Notes under the pieces: model-generated
Databases searched by the model: none
Told to the model about the DNA's origin: nothing
What the model saw: only the letters and a program-made list of their open reading frames with translations
Made by a program: the position numbers and the translations under genes
Source: Runella sp. SP2
GTDB lineage: Bacteria > Bacteroidota > Bacteroidia > Cytophagales > Spirosomataceae
NCBI RefSeq assembly: GCF_003711225.1
Contig: NZ_CP031030.1
Span: forward strand, 5,642,001 to 5,706,000
Length of the DNA: 64,000 nucleotides
Direction: 5' to 3'
Shown here: piece after piece, positions 26,741 through 36,160 of the stretch
How the letters are laid out: each line of letters opens with the position of its first letter
Position numbering within the stretch: the first letter of the stretch is position 1

Positions 26741-26763
26741 CCCCTCTCCAGCAAGGAGAGGGG
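26741..26763. repeat. Short GC-rich inverted repeat
   Basis: CCCCTCTCC and GGAGAGGGG pair over 9 bp around AGCAA. No T-run follows, so a terminator role is doubtful. The sequence resembles a common dispersed Bacteroidota intergenic element. Confidence 0.45.
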
Positions 26764-26819
26764 GTGAAACCGCAAGGAAAGTTCTGCGATATAGCGAGAA
26801 AAACCTCCTTTCCGTCGAA

Positions 26820-26827
26820 TATGTTTG
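26820..26827 (+). promoter_or_regulatory. Candidate housekeeping -7 box for the LytS/LytTR pair
   Basis: TATGTTTG fits the Bacteroidota TAnnTTTG box and would start transcription about 40 nt before the kinase ATG at 26875. No clear TTTG -33 box was found at the expected spacing. Confidence 0.35.
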
Positions 26828-26874
26828 GGATTCCACGCGCATCTCCCCAACTTCGTAGCTTTACTTCTACGCGC

Positions 26875-27933
26875 ATGGAACTAACCAAACCAACTAGCAC
26901 ACTCACGGTGGTTTTGCACATAACCGTGTGGTCGCTGCTTGGCTTTATCGTTTTATTCTATCCTCCCCTTACATGGGATTTTAAGGTGCCATTAGGATTC
27001 TGGCTCAAACAATTGGCCAATTTCATTATGATGGTGGCTGTTTTTTATTTTTCTGCCTACTACCTGGTTCCCAACTATTTAGTAAAAGGCAAAAAGCTTC
27101 TTTTTTCCCTTTCAGCCGCTTTTTTGGTTGTCCTCTATTTGGTCATTGCACGCATCATTGAGGTACCCATTCTGAACGTACCTGAGCAATTGGCTGCTGT
27201 TAGAGGGTGGAAACACACAAAAAGTGTTTACAGCATTGATGTCCATTTGTTCATGGTCGTAACAATGGTGACCGCCATCAGCATTGGGTTTGCGATGATT
27301 CAGCGGTGGCAGGCTGCCGTTCAATTACACGAACTCGTTGAAAAACAACACATAACCTCCGAATTGGCGCTATTAAAAGCCCAAATCAACCCCCACTTTT
27401 TCTTCAATACCCTCAACAACATTTATGCCCTTACTTACTCTGACGTGCCGTTGTCGCGCGAGGCCATTCTGAAACTGTCTCGGATGATGCGGTATGTCCT
27501 CTACGATACCGTCCTCGACCGAGTGTTGTTGAGTCAAGAAATATCTTTTATGAATGATTACATCGAACTGATGAAGTTACGGCTTCATTCGTTTACGAAA
27601 GTAACCATCGAAGCGCCCAAGCCCGACCAAGATTATTCGGTAGCGCCCATGCTTTTGTTGCCTTTTATTGAAAATGCGTTCAAACACGGCACGAGCTCGC
27701 TGCACAAAACCGAAATTTTGATTGTGATTAAGGCCCAAAATGCTGTTTTGGATTTACACGTTTGGAACCAAATTCATGCCAATACCGATGCGATTCCCAA
27801 TACAGGAGGGGGGATTGGATTGGTAAACACCCAACGCCGCCTTAATTTAGTGTATCCCGAGCGACATGAACTGATCATTCACGAAGACACCAGCCTTAGG
27901 ACTTTCACCGTTGATTTGAAAATACAGCTATAA
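26875..27933 (+). CDS. LytS/YehU-family sensor histidine kinase, 352 aa
   Basis: The ATG at 26875 was preferred to the longer frame from 26764, whose extra residues are not membrane-like and overlap the intergenic repeat. Four TM segments (about residues 11-30, 47-66, 76-97 and 122-142) form the membrane part, with almost no periplasmic sensor. The His_kinase box LKAQINPHFFFNTLNNIYAL has the likely phospho-accepting His174. The ATP-binding N box is LPFIENAFKHG near 258, and GGGIGLVNTQRRL is the G box. It should phosphorylate the LytTR regulator 18 bp downstream. The signal is unknown. Confidence 0.9.
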   Translation: MELTKPTSTLTVVLHITVWSLLGFIVLFYPPLTWDFKVPLGFWLKQLANFIMMVAVFYFSAYYLVPNYLVKGKKLLFSLSAAFLVVLYLVIARIIEVPILNVPEQLAAVRGWKHTKSVYSIDVHLFMVVTMVTAISIGFAMIQRWQAAVQLHELVEKQHITSELALLKAQINPHFFFNTLNNIYALTYSDVPLSREAILKLSRMMRYVLYDTVLDRVLLSQEISFMNDYIELMKLRLHSFTKVTIEAPKPDQDYSVAPMLLLPFIENAFKHGTSSLHKTEILIVIKAQNAVLDLHVWNQIHANTDAIPNTGGGIGLVNTQRRLNLVYPERHELIIHEDTSLRTFTVDLKIQL

Positions 27934-27951
27934 TACTTACGCGTTCCAGCC

Positions 27952-28659
27952 ATGAAGTTAAATTGCATCACCGCCGACGACGAGCCGCTTGCCCTTGGGC
28001 TTATCAGTGCATTTGTTCAGCAAACGCCGTTTTTAAACCTTGTTGGTCAATACGCCAACGGCGTCGAAGCCCTCCAAGCCATCCACAACCAACCTGTTCA
28101 TCTTATTTTTTTAGACATTCAAATGCCCAACCTCAACGGCATGGAATTGGCACGTATCATTAGTCAAACTTCTTCTTTGGGGCAAACCAAAATCATCTTC
28201 ACAACGGCTTACAACCAATTTGCCGTAGAAGGTTACAAAGTCGATGCGCTCGATTATTTGATGAAACCGTTTGGGTACGAAGAGTTTTTAAGGGCGGCCA
28301 CCAAAGCCAAAAACTACGTTGAACAATGGTCGGAAAACAACAGCCACGGCTGCATGTTTGTGAAATCGGACTACAAAATGGTACGAATTGATTTTGACGC
28401 AATTCTTTACCTTGAGTCCATCAAAGACTACGTTAAAATTCACCTCGCTCCTCCTCAGCCCCCCGTCGTTACCCTGACTCGCTTGAAACTTATTGAAGAC
28501 AAGCTTCCTCCTTCTAAATTTTTGCGTATTCACCGTTCCTTCGTTGTTGCCATTCCCAAAATCGACTCATTAAGCCGCAATACCGTTCAGATTGGGAATA
28601 TATCCCTTCCAGTTGGAGATTTATACAAAGATACCTTTCAGGAACTGATGGGTTTGTAA
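27952..28659 (+). CDS. LytTR-family response regulator, 235 aa
   Basis: The receiver domain spans residues 1-120, with the acidic pair Asp9-Asp10, the phospho-acceptor Asp55 in FLDIQMP, and Lys in DYLMKPFGYEEF near 105. The LytTR DNA-binding domain occupies about 130-232, with YLESIKDYVKIHL, RIHRSFVVAIPKID and VQIGNISLPVGDLYK. LytTR proteins usually bind pairs of short direct repeats upstream of their targets. It is the partner of the 26875 kinase. Confidence 0.92.
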   Translation: MKLNCITADDEPLALGLISAFVQQTPFLNLVGQYANGVEALQAIHNQPVHLIFLDIQMPNLNGMELARIISQTSSLGQTKIIFTTAYNQFAVEGYKVDALDYLMKPFGYEEFLRAATKAKNYVEQWSENNSHGCMFVKSDYKMVRIDFDAILYLESIKDYVKIHLAPPQPPVVTLTRLKLIEDKLPPSKFLRIHRSFVVAIPKIDSLSRNTVQIGNISLPVGDLYKDTFQELMGL

Positions 28660-28846
28660 AAAGACGGGGTTTAAAAGAGAAATTTGCGTTTCTGTCCATA
28701 AATACTGCCCTTCTAACTGGTTTTTGTTGCCAGCATCCGCCTTGAGGTGTACCTTTGGATGTTTATAAATAAATAGAATGGTAGTGCATACACCGCTTTT
28801 GTGATACATTGGCGGTGTTTTAGTGCTATTTTTGCTTCTAAAGGCT

Positions 28847-28854
28847 TACCTTTG
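28847..28854 (+). promoter_or_regulatory. Candidate -7 box for the M3 peptidase gene
   Basis: TACCTTTG matches TAnnTTTG and lies 33 bp before the ATG at 28888. A second match, TATTTTTG, is at 28827-28834. Neither has an obvious TTTG partner at the usual distance. Confidence 0.4.
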
Positions 28855-28887
28855 CCTTTATTCCCCAACTTCATTAACACTTTTTCT

Positions 28888-31005
28888 ATGCAAAAATCCC
28901 TAGGCAAATCCATTCTCATTGGCCTATTTAGCACTTGTTTTGCCACCAACATTATGGCCCAAAACCCGTTTTTTGACACCTACAAAACACCTTTTGGCGT
29001 GCCTCCTTTCCACCTCATCAAAAATGAGCATTTTGAGCCTGCGTTTGTGGAAGGAATCAAACAACAAACGACCGAAATCGCCGCTATTACCAACCAGAAA
29101 GCAGCTCCTACATTTGCCAATACCATTTTGGCGCTGGAAAACAGCGGCGATTTGCTTGACCGAGTGGGTGCAGTATTTTACAACTACAACAGCGCCAATA
29201 CCAGCGACGCCCTCCAAAAAATCGCCCAAACACTTTCGCCCCAACTCTCGAAGCACCGCGACGATATTCAGCTCAATGCCGAGTTATTCAAACGGGTTAA
29301 AGCCGTTTATGACCAACGTAATCAGCTCAAACTAACGACCGAACAACTCACTTTACTCGAAAAGACCTACAAAGGATTTGTAAGAAGCGGAGCAGCCCTT
29401 CCTGCCGACAAACAAGCACGTTTGCGTAAAATCAACGAAGAATCGTCGTTGTTGACGCTCAAGTTTGGCCAAAACATTTTGACTGAAACCAACGGTTATA
29501 AACTGGTTATTGATAAAAAAGAAGACTTGAGTGGCTTACCATCTTCGCTCGTAGCTGCTGCTGCCGAAGATGCAAAAAAACGCAAACTCGAAGGAAAATG
29601 GGTATTTACGCTGCAAAACCCGAGCATCATGCCGTTTTTGCAGTACGCCGATAACCGCGCCCTCCGCGAACAAATCTTCAAGGCGTATTTGGAACGCTGT
29701 AACCACAACGACGCCTCCGACAACAAGGCGATTATGTCTAAAATCGTGGCACTACGGGCCGAAAAAGCAGCGCTTTTGGGTTATGAAAACCATGCGGCTT
29801 ACGTGCTAGAGGAAAGTATGTCGAAAACCCCTGCCAAAGTGAGTGATTTTCTAAACCAACTCTGGACCGCTACTGTCCCTGTCACTCAGCAAGAAGCCTC
29901 AGAATTGCAGACATTGATGGACAAAGAAGGCAAAAACGAGAAATTGGAAAGCTGGGACTGGCGCTACTACGCTGAAAAGCTTCGCAAGCAAAAATACGAC
30001 CTTGACGAAGAAGAGCTTCGCCCGTATTTTCCGTTGGAAGGTGTGCGCCAAGGAATTTTTACGTTGTGCAAAAAACTATATGGTCTAACGTTTGAACGCC
30101 GCACTGACATTCCCGTTTACCACGAAGAAGCGGAAGCGTTTGAAGTAAAAGAAGCCAATGGCCAACATGTAGGCGTGATTTATATGGATTTTCACCCACG
30201 GGCCAGCAAACGCGGCGGCGCTTGGATGACGAGCTACCGCAAGCAAGAAACTGAAAACAGCAAACGCTCGGCTCCCGTCGTTTCTATCGTTTGTAACTTC
30301 TCTCGTCCTGCGGGCGATGCACCTGCCCTCTTGAGCTTGGACGAAACGCGTACGTTTTTTCACGAATTTGGGCACGCGCTCCACGGGCTACTTTCCAACG
30401 TGACGTACGGTAGTTTGTCAGGCACTTCGGTTCCTCGCGATTTTGTGGAACTACCGTCTCAAATCATGGAAAACTGGGCGACCGAGCCTGAAATGTTGAA
30501 GCTGTACGCCAAACATTACAAAACAGGTGCCGTCATTCCTGATGTGCTTATCGACAAAATGGAAAAAAGTAGCTTGTTCAACCAAGGGTTTGCCACGAGC
30601 GAATACTTGGCGGCATCGTTGTTGGACATGAGCTATCATACCCTCAAAGCTGACCAAGCCCCCACCGACGTATTGGCGTTTGAAAAAGCGGCCATGGATA
30701 AAATTGGCTTGATTTCGCAAATTCCTCCTCGTTACCGTACCACTTACTTCCAGCACATTTTTGCGGGCGGATATTCTGCGGGTTATTACAGCTACATTTG
30801 GTCGGCGGTGTTGGATGCCGATGCCTTTGAAGTGTTTAAACAAAAAGGACTATTTGACCAAAAATCAGCCCAATCGTTCCGCAAAAACGTCCTAGAACGC
30901 GGTGGAACAGACGAACCGATGAAACTTTACCGCAATTTCCGTGGCGCCGAACCTGACATTAAACCGCTCCTTCGCCGCCGTGGATTGCTGAGAGAAGCGA
31001 ATTAA
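28888..31005 (+). CDS. dcp: M3-family zinc metallopeptidase (peptidyl-dipeptidase Dcp / oligopeptidase A type), 705 aa
   Basis: The start at 28888 gives the exported N-terminus MQKSLGKSILIGLFSTCFATNIMAQ; the longer frame from 28801 lacks a signal and is rejected. The zinc motif HEFGH is at about 492-496 within FFHEFGHALHGLLS, and the third ligand Glu is near 521 in FVELPSQIMENW. The substrate-loop motif FAGGYSAGYYSYIWS is near 629. The length fits Dcp-like enzymes (about 680-720). The family clips dipeptides or short peptides from the C-termini of peptides. The signal peptide suggests a periplasmic enzyme. The symbol is a family-level assignment only. Confidence 0.9.
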   Translation: MQKSLGKSILIGLFSTCFATNIMAQNPFFDTYKTPFGVPPFHLIKNEHFEPAFVEGIKQQTTEIAAITNQKAAPTFANTILALENSGDLLDRVGAVFYNYNSANTSDALQKIAQTLSPQLSKHRDDIQLNAELFKRVKAVYDQRNQLKLTTEQLTLLEKTYKGFVRSGAALPADKQARLRKINEESSLLTLKFGQNILTETNGYKLVIDKKEDLSGLPSSLVAAAAEDAKKRKLEGKWVFTLQNPSIMPFLQYADNRALREQIFKAYLERCNHNDASDNKAIMSKIVALRAEKAALLGYENHAAYVLEESMSKTPAKVSDFLNQLWTATVPVTQQEASELQTLMDKEGKNEKLESWDWRYYAEKLRKQKYDLDEEELRPYFPLEGVRQGIFTLCKKLYGLTFERRTDIPVYHEEAEAFEVKEANGQHVGVIYMDFHPRASKRGGAWMTSYRKQETENSKRSAPVVSIVCNFSRPAGDAPALLSLDETRTFFHEFGHALHGLLSNVTYGSLSGTSVPRDFVELPSQIMENWATEPEMLKLYAKHYKTGAVIPDVLIDKMEKSSLFNQGFATSEYLAASLLDMSYHTLKADQAPTDVLAFEKAAMDKIGLISQIPPRYRTTYFQHIFAGGYSAGYYSYIWSAVLDADAFEVFKQKGLFDQKSAQSFRKNVLERGGTDEPMKLYRNFRGAEPDIKPLLRRRGLLREAN

Positions 31006-31034
31006 ATCGAATGACTTAAATAACCTCATCCCCA

Positions 31035-31066
31035 CCCTTCTCCTTTCTGGAGAAGGGCTTTTTTTT
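31035..31066 (+). terminator. Intrinsic terminator of the M3 peptidase gene
   Basis: CCCTTCTCC (31035-31043) pairs with GGAGAAGGG (31049-31057) around TTTCT, followed by C and eight T. It lies 30 bp after the stop codon, in a convergent gap. Confidence 0.85.
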
Positions 31067-31075
31067 ACCACATCT

Positions 31076-31972
31076 TTAAAAATGATGCTCGTAGTACGTA
31101 TTTTCCACACGGCCATCTTCGTGTAATTTCAGAATGGCGTAGCCTGGTGGTGTTTCTTGATAATAGCCTGGTTGCGCTGATTTTGCATCGCCTTTGTCCC
31201 ACCAAAAACCGCTCATAGCGCCGTTGCAATAATAATGAACGTTGTTGTAAACCGCCGCATCCAGTAAATGCTGATGCCCGCTCAAACACACCCGAACTTT
31301 GTCTTTGTGTTCATAAAACAACTCTTTGAGTAGTTTGTGGTCTTTGTGCTGTCCCCCTTCCCACGATGCCGTGACGGTCAAGATGGGATAATGCGACATG
31401 AGCAACACAAAATGTCCTTTAGGAACGGCTTGGAGTTCTTTGCGAAGCCACATTAGCTGCTCTTGGTCCAGCGAAATGCCTGGGTTATTGCCGTCCAACA
31501 CCATAAAATGCCAATTCTTTTTGTTGAAACTATAATAGCGGTGCGGCATCTTCGCTCTTTTCACCACATAACCAATGCCATACATTTCATCTTCTTTGGA
31601 AGGAGCTGCCCACCAAGGGTCATGATTCCCGATGCAGGTGTAAAGTTCGTAGCCATCAAAGCTCGACTTACATTCGTCCCAAGCAGCCCATTGTTCCAAT
31701 ACGCGCTCACGGGTAATGTCTTTATAATCAGCAGCATGAATAGTGTCTCCTGTATTGAGAAAGAAGTCTATTTTTTTGGTTTTCACTTCCTCCAAACACT
31801 TTCTAAACCGCGCTGGAATCCCATTTTCGGGGCGAATGTGGACGTCGGTAATGTGGCCAATCGTCAAAACGGGTTTAGGCGCAGACGCCTTAGGCGAATT
31901 AACCGACGAATTGACCCCCGCTGCGGCGGTCATAGCTAAGGGAAAGTTCTTAACAAAATTTCTTCTTTTCAT
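31076..31972 (-). CDS. Tat-exported calcineurin-like metallophosphoesterase, 298 aa
   Basis: The ATG at 31972 begins MKRRNFVKNFPLAMTAAAGV, a twin-arginine signal (RRNFVK) suggesting export of a folded, metal-loaded protein. The phosphoesterase motifs appear in order: GHITDVHI (D-x-H), NTGDTIH (GD), CIGNHDPWW (GNHD), LMSHYP and LSGHQH (GHxH). These are the seven metal ligands of a dinuclear centre. The phosphoester substrate cannot be told from the sequence. It is convergent with the M3 peptidase gene. A TATATTTG -7 box lies at 31994-32001, 21 bp upstream. Confidence 0.9.
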   Translation of the reverse strand: MKRRNFVKNFPLAMTAAAGVNSSVNSPKASAPKPVLTIGHITDVHIRPENGIPARFRKCLEEVKTKKIDFFLNTGDTIHAADYKDITRERVLEQWAAWDECKSSFDGYELYTCIGNHDPWWAAPSKEDEMYGIGYVVKRAKMPHRYYSFNKKNWHFMVLDGNNPGISLDQEQLMWLRKELQAVPKGHFVLLMSHYPILTVTASWEGGQHKDHKLLKELFYEHKDKVRVCLSGHQHLLDAAVYNNVHYYCNGAMSGFWWDKGDAKSAQPGYYQETPPGYAILKLHEDGRVENTYYEHHF

Positions 31973-31993
31973 GGAAACGGTTTGTTTGGAGCT

Positions 31994-32001
31994 CAAATAT
32001 A
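31994..32001 (-). promoter_or_regulatory. Candidate -7 box for the metallophosphoesterase gene
   Basis: TATATTTG on the minus strand is a full match to TAnnTTTG, placed 21 bp before the ATG. TTG occurs about 16 bp further upstream and could be a shortened -33 box. Confidence 0.45.
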
Positions 32002-32198
32002 GTTAATATATACTAAACAATAGTTTACCAATTAACAAATTCGCGCCGTTTATCCACTTTCCGGCCTGTTCATTTGCCTAAAAAAACTTTTCATCAGCCC
32101 ATAACGGCATTTTATCCTTTCGATTTTAGGCTTTATCCTTTTTTGTTTCCCGAATGCCTTTTTGTGTTTCAACTTTGTAACGTTAAAACCAAACGGCC

Positions 32199-34763
32199 AT
32201 GAAACAAATATCTCTACTTCTCGCCATTACACTTTGTATTTTTGCATTTTCGGGTTCAGTACACGCCCAATTTCCAATGGGTGGAGCTGCTCCCGCCAAA
32301 GCACTCCCTGGCACAGCAGGTGACCAAACACCCAAAGGCAGCGCCAAAATCACAGGCTTCGTTGTTGATTCTTCGGTAACCAAAGCGGTTGAATTTGCAA
32401 GCATTGCGCTCTACAACAAAACGACTGGTAAGGCTGTTGATGGCACCATCGCCGACGAAAAAGGGAAGTTTGTTCTCAACAAATTGGCCGATGGAAATTA
32501 CCAAATCCTGATTTCTTTCCTTGGTTTTAAAAACAAAACCATTGACAATATCACCTTAGCCAAAGGACAAGACCTTGACTTGGGCGTTATCAAACTTTCG
32601 CCTAGCGTGCAGACACTCAGCGAGGTAGTTGTAACGGGCCAAGCAGCCATTATCGAAGAAAAAGTGGATCGTTTGGTCTATAACGCCGATAAAGACATCG
32701 CAGCCAAAGGCGGTGACGCCACCGACGTGTTGCGTAAAGTACCTTTGTTAACGGTCGATTTGGACGGGAACGTATCACTTCGCGGAAGCTCTAATATCCG
32801 CGTCTTGATTAACAACAAACCAAGCACCATCATCGCCAGCAGCATTTCGGACGCGTTGAAGCAAATTCCTGCCGACCAAATTAAGACCGTAGAAGTAATC
32901 ACCAGCCCATCGGCCAAATACGATGCGGAAGGTTCGGGCGGGATTATCAACATCATCACGAAGAAAAACAGTTTACAAGGATTGAACCTCAACGTGGATG
33001 CAGGAGTAGGTAACCGTGGTTCTTCGCTGTCTCTCAATGGCAATTACCGCAAGGGGAAAGCTGGACTTACGTTGGGAGGTTTTGGCCGTGCCAACTACAA
33101 CACCATCACCAAAACGAGCATGGATCAAACGAGTATTTCAAACGGAGTTTCGACGCTCATTCGTCAAAAAGGGGATGGCTACAGCGAGTTTTTGTTTGGC
33201 CAATACAACTTAGGATTTGACTACGATTTAGCCAAAAACCAAAGCCTAACGGCGGGGGTTCGCTACGGTGCTCGTAACATGAAAAGCCAACAAGATTTGA
33301 TTACTGAACTTTACAACAACGGGGTAGCAGGCACTGGTTCTCGCCGCGACGTGGACGTTAAAAACTTGTCGGGAACGGTCGATGTCAACTTGGATTACCT
33401 TCATACGTACAAAAAACCACAGCAAGAATGGAGCGTATCGACGCTGTATAGCCGCAATGATTTGACTAACAACTTCGACGCCAATATTTTGGGTGGCGAA
33501 GGAAACTTACTAAGCCGTCAGCGCAACTTGAACTCTAACTTGAACCAAGAGTTTACCCTCCAAACGGATTACCAAACGCCCATCAAGAAAAATCAAATGA
33601 TTGAGTTTGGGGGAAAAGGCATCTTCCGTCAAGTAAACAGCGACTACCGCTTTTTGGCCGCTGGTTCCACTGGTGATTTCACTACCCAAGCAGGTCAGCC
33701 TGCGGGTGAGTTGCTTTACCACCAAAACATTGCCGCAGGATATAGCTCTTACACTTATACCACCAAAAAGCGCTACACTTTCAAAGGAGGTTTGCGTTAT
33801 GAGCATACGTTTATCGACGCCTCTACTCGTGAGGGCGGGCCGATTGGAGTCGCCGACTATGGCATATTGGTGCCTAGTTTGAACGCCTCAAAAACCATCA
33901 AAGGAACTACCCTGAAATTAGGTTACAACCGTCGTATCCAACGCCCAGGTTTGCAACAATTGAACCCTAACTTCAACTCTGCCAACCCTCAAAACATCAG
34001 CGTTGGTAACCCAGAACTACGCCCCGAGTTGACCGACAACATCGAATTAGGTTTGAGCAAAACCATCAAGAAAGTGTTCATCAATGCCTCGTTTTTTGGA
34101 CGTTATACCGACAACGCCATCACCCAAGTACGTCGCCCCTCTGATACCCTGTCGGGTGCTATCATCACCACTTTCGAGAACATCGGTCGTCAACAAGCGT
34201 ACGGAACGAATATTTTTGCCAACATTGCATTTACCTCGAAGTTTAACGTAGGATTGTTCTCCAACATTTTTTACACCAAAATGACAGGACAAGCCCTTGG
34301 TTTGAACGGTGTAACCCAAGACTTTACCAACGACGGTGTTAACGTAAGCGGTGGTCTGTTTTCACAAGCGCAGTTTAAGAACGGTTGGGGAGTGCAAGCC
34401 TTCGGATTTATGCAAGGCCGCCAAGTGCAGCTTCAAGGGTTTCAGGGAGGATTTGCTTTCTACACCTTCGGGGTGAAGAAAGATTTCAAGAACAAAAAGG
34501 GAAGCCTTGGATTAGCGGGTGAAAACTTCTTCAGCAACCGCTTCAACATTCACTCGGAGCTTAAATCACCTGTGTTTAACCAAGTTAGCAACGTGTATCT
34601 TTACAACCGTGGGGTGCGTTTGACTTTTACTTACAAACTTGGTAAAATGACCACCGACGCACCGAAAAAGAAAGCCCGCTCGGTCAACAACGACGACGTT
34701 AAATCAGACGGTGCAGGCCAAACAGGCGGTGCTCCTGGAGGAACCCAACAGCGCAACCGATAG
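32199..34763 (+). CDS. TonB-receptor-like outer-membrane beta-barrel protein (OMP_b-brl_3 type), 854 aa
   Basis: The signal peptide MKQISLLLAITLCIFAFSGSVHAQ is followed by a CarboxypepD_reg-like domain (about 50-135: SAKITGFVVDSSVTKAVEFA, then SFLGFKNKTIDNI). Next is a plug domain (ATDVLRKVPLLTVDLDGNVS, NIRVLINNKPST and IKTVEVITSPSAKYDAEGSG). The rest, from about 270, is a long beta-barrel of alternating strands. No TonB box or SusD partner is apparent. This group is common in Bacteroidota and may act as a TonB-dependent receptor or a structural barrel. It is followed after 48 bp by a LolA-like gene on the same strand, probably co-transcribed. Confidence 0.88.
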   Translation: MKQISLLLAITLCIFAFSGSVHAQFPMGGAAPAKALPGTAGDQTPKGSAKITGFVVDSSVTKAVEFASIALYNKTTGKAVDGTIADEKGKFVLNKLADGNYQILISFLGFKNKTIDNITLAKGQDLDLGVIKLSPSVQTLSEVVVTGQAAIIEEKVDRLVYNADKDIAAKGGDATDVLRKVPLLTVDLDGNVSLRGSSNIRVLINNKPSTIIASSISDALKQIPADQIKTVEVITSPSAKYDAEGSGGIINIITKKNSLQGLNLNVDAGVGNRGSSLSLNGNYRKGKAGLTLGGFGRANYNTITKTSMDQTSISNGVSTLIRQKGDGYSEFLFGQYNLGFDYDLAKNQSLTAGVRYGARNMKSQQDLITELYNNGVAGTGSRRDVDVKNLSGTVDVNLDYLHTYKKPQQEWSVSTLYSRNDLTNNFDANILGGEGNLLSRQRNLNSNLNQEFTLQTDYQTPIKKNQMIEFGGKGIFRQVNSDYRFLAAGSTGDFTTQAGQPAGELLYHQNIAAGYSSYTYTTKKRYTFKGGLRYEHTFIDASTREGGPIGVADYGILVPSLNASKTIKGTTLKLGYNRRIQRPGLQQLNPNFNSANPQNISVGNPELRPELTDNIELGLSKTIKKVFINASFFGRYTDNAITQVRRPSDTLSGAIITTFENIGRQQAYGTNIFANIAFTSKFNVGLFSNIFYTKMTGQALGLNGVTQDFTNDGVNVSGGLFSQAQFKNGWGVQAFGFMQGRQVQLQGFQGGFAFYTFGVKKDFKNKKGSLGLAGENFFSNRFNIHSELKSPVFNQVSNVYLYNRGVRLTFTYKLGKMTTDAPKKKARSVNNDDVKSDGAGQTGGAPGGTQQRNR

Positions 34764-34811
34764 TCACTTTTTAACAAAATTTTCGTCTATACAAAAACAA
34801 CCATAACTAAA

Positions 34812-35525
34812 ATGAAAACTAACAAATTCCTTGCCGCAGCCTTCGTTGCCTTTGTATCAGTAGGTGCTTATGCCCAAACCGTAGATGAAATTGTCGATAA
34901 ACACGTGGCTGCCTTGGGTGGCAAAGACAAATTGAACAGCGTAAAAAGTCTCATTATTGAACGTTCGCTTGCCGTACAAGGCATGGAAATTCCTAACAAA
35001 ACGATTTTGATGGTTGGCAAAGCTGCCCGTTCGGAATCATCGGTCATGGGAAACACCATGGTGCAGGTATTTGATGCTACCTCAGGCTGGATGATTCGCC
35101 CAACAATGATGGGCGGAACAGGTGAGCCCGAAGATATGCCTGCTGAAATGGTAAAACAACAAGGTGGTCAGTTAGATCCGTTTGGTGGATTGGTCAACTA
35201 CAAAGAAAAAGGCAACAAAGTAGAGTTGATTGGCTCAGAAAAGGTGGACAAAAAAGACGCCTATCACCTTAAACTTACTACCAAAGACGGACAAATAGTA
35301 GATGAATACATCGATGCAAACTCGTTCATGATTGTCAAAGTAAAAGTATCAGCAGGTGGTCAAGACAGCGAAATTTCTTTCTCTGATTACAAAGCAGTAG
35401 AAGGTATTCCGTTTGCTAATACCATGGAAATGACAAGCCAAATGGGTGCCCTTTCGTTTGCTACGACCAAAGTAACCATCAATCCTCCCGTTGACGAGTC
35501 TATTTTTAAGAAGCCTGTGAAATAA
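34812..35525 (+). CDS. LolA-like exported protein, 237 aa
   Basis: The signal peptide is MKTNKFLAAAFVAFVSVGAYAQ. The mature protein starts TVDEIVDKHVAALGGKDKLN and consists of consecutive amphipathic strands such as NKTILMVGKAARSES, NTMVQVFDATSGWMI, DAYHLKLTTKDGQIVDEYID and EISFSDYKAVEGIPF. This resembles the open beta-barrel of LolA/LppX 'outer membrane lipoprotein-sorting' proteins, which carry acyl chains across the periplasm. Proteins of this kind commonly sit beside barrel genes in Bacteroidota. The ligand is unknown. A bidirectional terminator follows at 35580. Confidence 0.78.
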   Translation: MKTNKFLAAAFVAFVSVGAYAQTVDEIVDKHVAALGGKDKLNSVKSLIIERSLAVQGMEIPNKTILMVGKAARSESSVMGNTMVQVFDATSGWMIRPTMMGGTGEPEDMPAEMVKQQGGQLDPFGGLVNYKEKGNKVELIGSEKVDKKDAYHLKLTTKDGQIVDEYIDANSFMIVKVKVSAGGQDSEISFSDYKAVEGIPFANTMEMTSQMGALSFATTKVTINPPVDESIFKKPVK

Positions 35526-35579
35526 CTAGCACGCACTACAGTTGGCTGTTAATTGTTATCAGTTAACCGCTTTATATAA

Positions 35580-35613
35580 CACAAAAGCCACCTTGAACGG
35601 GGTGGCTTTTGTG
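35580..35613. terminator. Bidirectional intrinsic terminator
   Basis: This is a 13-bp perfect stem, CACAAAAGCCACC with GGTGGCTTTTGTG, and an 8-nt loop, followed on the plus strand by TTTATTTATG. It separates the convergent LolA-like and Spy-like genes. On the minus strand the T-run is weaker (TTATATAA). Confidence 0.8.
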
Positions 35614-35646
35614 TTTATTTATGAGTTCAACGTTTTTCAAAACCGA

Positions 35647-36027
35647 CTAGCCTCTGCGGTAAGGACGGTTGTCAAAACGTTGTGAGTGATGGTACGCCGT
35701 CCAGCGGTCGCGTTGGGCTGGCGTCAACACCGACCAAATGTCTTGTTGTTTCTCACGCTGCAAACGTTGGTATTCAAACTGGCTCAACCGACGGTTTCTG
35801 AACAAACGGTCGTATCGGTCTTCGATGCGCTTGATTTCGTTTTCTTGCTTCCGCGTCAACTTCACTACGTTGTCGAGTCGGTTGATATTTAGCTCTTCCA
35901 ACGCGTTATCTACGCGAGGATTTGCTGCTTGAGGAGCCGCTGGCGATGGACGATAATCGCGTTGGGCGTTTACATTGGCGATGCCCAAAATGGCGAAAGC
36001 GGCGATGGTTACGATGGTCTTTTTCAT
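35647..36027 (-). CDS. Small exported Spy/CpxP-like helical protein, 126 aa
   Basis: The signal peptide is MKKTIVTIAAFAILGIANVNAQ. The mature part is strongly charged and helical: LTRKQENEIKRIEDRYDRLF, RNRRLSQFEYQRLQREKQQ and DIWSVLTPAQRDRWTAYHHS. The LT-x-Q and LTPAQR motifs are those of the LTxxQ periplasmic family (Spy/CpxP, chaperone or heavy-metal-resistance sensors). The C-terminus is basic (RPYRRG). It is a single gene, convergent with the LolA-like gene. Confidence 0.75.
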   Translation of the reverse strand: MKKTIVTIAAFAILGIANVNAQRDYRPSPAAPQAANPRVDNALEELNINRLDNVVKLTRKQENEIKRIEDRYDRLFRNRRLSQFEYQRLQREKQQDIWSVLTPAQRDRWTAYHHSQRFDNRPYRRG

Positions 36028-36160
36028 GGTTGTTGCTGTTTTAAATTGTGTGTTTAAGTAATTGCTTTACGATTCTTAGAACAATTACCACCACCACAGT
36101 TTAACGCTTCAACTCCATCAATCGGCTGACTGGTTGTTTTAGTCGATAGTTTCAAAAAAC

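Noticed and set aside
28693..28708. TGTCC-ATAAAT-ACTGC resembling one activator half-site
   Set aside because: Only one arm matches, no second palindrome or -24/-12 element is at the right spacing, and the next gene is not a permease.
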